Part shown: one piece after another, positions 60,779-64,000 of the stretch | Numbering within the stretch: position 1 is the first letter of the stretch | Layout: every line of letters begins with the position of its first letter | Origin: JBLHZY01 sp050633265 | GTDB taxonomy: Bacteria > Pseudomonadota > Alphaproteobacteria > Rhodobacterales > Rhodobacteraceae | NCBI GenBank assembly: GCA_050633265.1 | Contig: JBOEGE010000011.1 | Coordinates: 105,457 to 169,456, forward strand | Direction of reading: 5' to 3' | Length of the DNA: 64,000 nucleotides | The notes under the pieces: model-generated | What the model was told of the DNA's origin: nothing | Database searches by the model: none | Seen by the model: the letters and a program-made list of their open reading frames with translations, nothing else | Program-made: the position numbers and the translations under genes

Positions 60779-63574
60779 CTAGGAGGCTTGCGCCAGATCC
60801 TCTTGGTGGGGGGCGGTGGCCTCCGTTTGATCGAAGGTCGCCCCAATATTTATTGTAAAACGCGCGATGGTTTTTTGCAGGCTTGAGGCCTCATGGGTGA
60901 GCGAGTGGCTCGCCGCTGTTGTTTCTTCAAACATCGCCGCGTTTTGTTGTGTGGCTTGGTCGAGCTGATAGATGGCCGTGTTGATCTCTGTGATCCCGGT
61001 TGATTGCTCTTTCGCGGATGTCGCGATTTCAGAGACGTGGTTGGAGATTTCAGAAACATCCGTCACGATGGCTTTCAGCGCTTCGCCCGCTTGATCCACA
61101 AGCCCCACGCCTTTTTGAACTTGGTTGCCACTGTCAGAGATCAGATCGGAAATCTCGCGCGCCGCTTCAGAGCTGCGCTGCGCAAGGGCGCGCACCTCAG
61201 AGGCCACAACCGCAAAGCCGCGCCCCGCCTCACCCGCACGCGCCGCTTCGACGCCAGCGTTGAGCGCCAGCAAATTGGTTTGAAAGGCGATGTCATCGAT
61301 CACACTGATGATGGTCGAGATTTTGCGCGAGCTTTCTTCGATTTCGCCCATGGCCGTAACGGCCTGACGCACCACAACACTTGATTGCTCGGCGTTGGAT
61401 TTCGCGCCAGCAACAACGCGGTCTGCTTGTGCTGCGCCATCGGCTGCGGATTTAACGGAGGCGGTGAGCTCGGTAAGCGCTGCTGCGGTTTCGCCAAGGG
61501 TTGCTGCTGTTGTTTCAGTGCGTTGCGCAAGATCATCTGCGGCATGGCTGATTTCGCCGGAGTTTGTAAAGATCGTCTCAGAGCTGTCGGCAATGAGATT
61601 TACAACACCATCAAGCGTTTGCACGGCCTCATTGAAATCGTGGCGCAACTGCTCATAGCCTTCGCCGAATTCCTCTGTGATGCGCGCGGTAAGATCACCC
61701 GCCGCAAGTTTGCGCAAGGCTTCGGCCAATGTGCTAACAATTTGGTTCTGTGCCGCCATGCGCTCTTGGCGCTCTGCATCTGCCGCTTGGCGCAGTTTTT
61801 CACGCTCGGCTTCTTGCGCCGCTGCATTGGCGCGCTCTGCCGCTTCTTGATCCGCGATACGCTGGCGTTCAGCTTCCTCGCGGGCTTTTTCGGCTTCGGC
61901 AGCCTTACGTGCGGCAATGCGATCTGCTTCTTCGCGCTTTTTGTCCTCTTCTACCATTTGCTGCTTTTCGAGCAGGTTTTGGCGGAAAACGCGCAGCGCC
62001 GTGGCCATACGCCCAATTTCGCCGCGTTGGCGATCAAGCCCTTTGATCTCATCAAAATTGCCATTTGCAAGGCGTTCGGTGGTTTTGGTAACGCGCAGCA
62101 GCGGGCGCACAATTGTAAGATAGGTGATCACAGGGGCCAGAACAAAGAGCGCCAGGCCAACAACCGCGATGATCATCATCATACGGGCGGCTTTTTGAAC
62201 CTTCTTTTGGATGCCTTGCCCAGCATCAGAAATTCCGAGCAGCGAGCTGCGCCCAAAAGCCTCAGATGTGTTGGCCATCTCACGCACAGCATTTGCAGCC
62301 TGTTGAGAAATCTCCGCCGCGGCCTTTGCCGCTTCGAGCGCGCCACGTTGGGCAACAAGGATACCTGTTTCAGGGCTGCTGCTCGCAGCGATGCTTGCAA
62401 ACAATTCATTGAGTTCGGGGACATGCTCCCCGGCAGTTTCTGTTAAGACGCGGCTTTTCTCGGTGAGCTGTTCTTGAAGGGCCGGTAGTGAGTTAATATC
62501 GCCCTCGGCAATGCCTTCAAGGGCAAGGTTGAAATAGCTTTTGATACCGAGATCCAATTCGGCAAGCAGGCGGATGCGGCCAACTTCATTGTCGAGCAGG
62601 CCTTGGATGGCTTCGCCGTTGGTGACGATCGCATTTGCTGATTCTTCGGTAAGTACGGTTTGGAGCTCTTCCAATGCTTCGACCAAAACCCGCTCAGCAT
62701 CGGCGCGCACGCCAAGAACACGAACCTGTTTGCGTTCACGTGCGGGAATGCTTGTGTCCACAGCTATCGTGAAAGCATCGCGCGCACTGCGCACCTCGTC
62801 AATTCGATCCGCACTGGCCTCATGCAGGCTCATGTAGGGGATCAGATCACTCAGCACACCAAGAGATTTCTCACCAATCCCCCCGAGGATGATTTGCAGC
62901 CCCATATCATCAGTCTGGGCAAGCGCAAAGGAAACGCCGGTCAGAAGGTTGATTTCGGCGCGAATATTCAAAATCGTGCTAAGGGCGGCGAAATCTTCAT
63001 CAACCAATTTGGTAAGCGTCTCTTCGACTTCGACAATCGTTGAATTGCCCCCGATCGACATATCGAAATAGGCGTTGTCAGCCTGCTTTTTAAGCGCCTC
63101 ACTGGCTTGGGTGCTTAGCGCATGTAGGGCCGCGATCGCTTCGCTTACTTCTTTGTTGTGGCGCAGCTCATTATTGCGGGCCGCGGTAAGCTCTTCCAAG
63201 CCGGCCTGAGCCTCATCCAGCAGCACAGATAGAGACGCGGCCGTTTCCGGGGCAAGGCGGCTTAGCTCAATACGGTTGGCGTTTAGCTGCCCTTCAACGA
63301 TTGTATAATTCTCATTGAGATCGTTCAGATTGGAGGCCAGAAGAACGGAGGCAAGCCCATCCTTGAGGGCCGAAGAGCCAACCGAGATGCGGGTGCTGTT
63401 CTCAACCTGAGGCAATGAATTCTCAAGAAACCCGGAAACATCATCAGCGATTTGGCGCAGATATGTATTACCCATCAAGATCGCGGCGGCCGTTGTCGAA
63501 GCCATAGCGAGCAAGATGAAAGCGAATTTACCGGCCACGCCATTGACGAGGTTTGAGAGCTTAGCGAGCATCAT
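60779..63574 (-). CDS. methyl-accepting chemotaxis protein with large periplasmic helical sensor
   Basis: 931 residues. First membrane helix about 15-36, a periplasmic part of about 435 residues that is mostly helical (long heptad-like stretches, no Cache pattern seen), second helix about 473-495, HAMP, then a highly charged Ala/Glu/Arg coiled coil (540-606), a second HAMP-like stretch (LAEALRKLAAGDLTARI) and the signalling domain with IAFQTNLLALNAGVEAARAG at its tip. It ends DLAQAS, so it lacks the CheR/CheB tether found on the other receptor. ATG 63571 is an equal start. Ligand unknown. Confidence 0.9.
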   Translation of the reverse strand: MMLAKLSNLVNGVAGKFAFILLAMASTTAAAILMGNTYLRQIADDVSGFLENSLPQVENSTRISVGSSALKDGLASVLLASNLNDLNENYTIVEGQLNANRIELSRLAPETAASLSVLLDEAQAGLEELTAARNNELRHNKEVSEAIAALHALSTQASEALKKQADNAYFDMSIGGNSTIVEVEETLTKLVDEDFAALSTILNIRAEINLLTGVSFALAQTDDMGLQIILGGIGEKSLGVLSDLIPYMSLHEASADRIDEVRSARDAFTIAVDTSIPARERKQVRVLGVRADAERVLVEALEELQTVLTEESANAIVTNGEAIQGLLDNEVGRIRLLAELDLGIKSYFNLALEGIAEGDINSLPALQEQLTEKSRVLTETAGEHVPELNELFASIAASSSPETGILVAQRGALEAAKAAAEISQQAANAVREMANTSEAFGRSSLLGISDAGQGIQKKVQKAARMMMIIAVVGLALFVLAPVITYLTIVRPLLRVTKTTERLANGNFDEIKGLDRQRGEIGRMATALRVFRQNLLEKQQMVEEDKKREEADRIAARKAAEAEKAREEAERQRIADQEAAERANAAAQEAEREKLRQAADAERQERMAAQNQIVSTLAEALRKLAAGDLTARITEEFGEGYEQLRHDFNEAVQTLDGVVNLIADSSETIFTNSGEISHAADDLAQRTETTAATLGETAAALTELTASVKSAADGAAQADRVVAGAKSNAEQSSVVVRQAVTAMGEIEESSRKISTIISVIDDIAFQTNLLALNAGVEAARAGEAGRGFAVVASEVRALAQRSSEAAREISDLISDSGNQVQKGVGLVDQAGEALKAIVTDVSEISNHVSEIATSAKEQSTGITEINTAIYQLDQATQQNAAMFEETTAASHSLTHEASSLQKTIARFTINIGATFDQTEATAPHQEDLAQAS

Positions 63575-63966
63575 TTGGCCTTTTCATCTGTTGCAACAAG
63601 AAGCGCGGGCAAAGGGAACGCGCCTTTTGCAGGAAGATGCGGGCATATTTCCTAATTTCGGGTGAATGGCCTTCCGAAGGGTATGCACAATTTTATCGGT
63701 TTGCGCTTTAGGGCGGTTAGCGCCTGGGGCATGGCTGGCGAAATTCGGGGAAAGAGTGAGGGAAGGGGTGGGCAGGGCAGGCTGGCTTATGAGGGCGGGA
63801 TGCGAATCTGGCCGTGAAAACGCAAGCATCGTCCTCAAGATTCGCGTTTGCAGCATTGATTTTGGCCCAAACAGGGGCAGGCACGCTTAAATCAGTGCAC
63901 TCATAGAACCATCTGCCCCCAATCCTGCGAGGAAAAGGGGCGTTTTACTGAGGAAAACAGGAAATT
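63575..63966. other. 392-base region without a recognised gene
   Basis: It must hold the promoter of the receptor gene on the minus strand. An inverted repeat, GCGAATCT (63802-63809) with AGATTCGC (63838-63845), is present. A 74-codon frame at 63666-63890 has no ribosome site or recognisable features and was not accepted as a gene. Confidence 0.5.
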
Positions 63967-64000
63967 ATGGAAATTTCCAAAAAAGCTCTTGCGGGAAGTG
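63967..64000 (+). CDS. possible 5' end of a gene cut by the window edge
   Basis: ATG 63967 follows ACAGGAAATT, a fair ribosome site, and begins MEISKKALAGS before the sequence ends. Eleven codons are too few to name a product. Confidence 0.3.
   Translation, partial: MEISKKALAGS

Noticed and set aside
63666..63890. 74-codon plus-strand frame upstream of the second chemoreceptor
   Set aside because: No ribosome site, no membrane segment or motif that would set it apart, and composition like non-coding sequence.
1..64000. tRNA or rRNA genes, CRISPR arrays, insertion sequences, prophage or att sites
   Set aside because: None seen on reading both strands; no regularly spaced repeats, no transposase or integrase motifs. 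A tRNAscan or ISfinder search was not possible.

Overview
The window looks like a chromosomal segment of a Rhodobacteraceae/Roseobacter-type alphaproteobacterium. The main evidence is the contiguous block hemN–fnrL–usp–ccoNOQP–ccoGHIS, the order known from Rhodobacter (hemZ, fnrL, uspA, ccoNOQP, rdxBHIS). An smo/mtlK polyol operon, a urtABCDE urea transporter, a MatB-type ligase and alphaproteobacterial regulators support this. The DNA is G+C-rich, and tight ATGA stop/start overlaps are common. I saw no rRNA, tRNA, CRISPR array, insertion sequence or prophage. The functions are metabolic and transport functions, and all calls rest on reading the sequence alone.

Layout. 1–2.0 kb: end of an FAD-dependent oxidase gene and malonyl-CoA synthetase. 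2.1–13.3 kb: microaerobic respiration (HemN, FnrL, a universal stress protein, the cbb3 oxidase structural genes and their assembly genes) with four FNR boxes. 13.3–17.3 kb: TesA diverging from a YbbA/YbbP-type ABC exporter, the same neighbourhood as in E. coli. 17.3–20.5 kb: a chemoreceptor with a C-terminal CheR/CheB-type tether, preceded by a small secreted sensor-domain protein. 20.6–28.6 kb: a FadR-type regulator, urtABCDE and a divergent LysR regulator. 28.6–36.1 kb: an agl-like sugar uptake operon (LacI, binding protein, two unusual permeases, a GH63-like hydrolase, ATPase) with a perfect LacI operator.

36.2–38.7 kb: acetate/propionate kinase and a MaoC–phosphotransacylase fusion. 38.9–42.3 kb: urate use (NCS2 permease; 5-hydroxyisourate hydrolase and PuuD urate hydroxylase), with a possible small RNA or attenuated leader between the divergent genes. 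42.3–45.6 kb: dgoK–dgoA–lactonase–galM, part of an oxidative galactose pathway. 45.7–48.8 kb: zinc uptake (znuA divergent from zur–znuC–znuB), running by overlapping codons into a HAD phosphatase and a SorC regulator that precede the sorbitol/mannitol operon smoEFGK–mtlK (50.6–56.2 kb). 56.3–60.7 kb: an acyl-CoA synthetase broken by a one-base frameshift, then pcaI–pcaJ–pcaF. 60.8–63.6 kb: a second large chemoreceptor. The last 0.4 kb holds no convincing gene except a possible start at the very edge.

The most unusual items are the sugar operon at 28.6–36.1 kb (a DUF11-like domain inside a MalF-type permease and a four-helix extension on its MalG partner), the secreted sensor protein paired with a chemoreceptor, the candidate RNA at about 40.4–40.5 kb, and three convergent gene pairs whose stop codons share one CTAG or CTAA tetramer.
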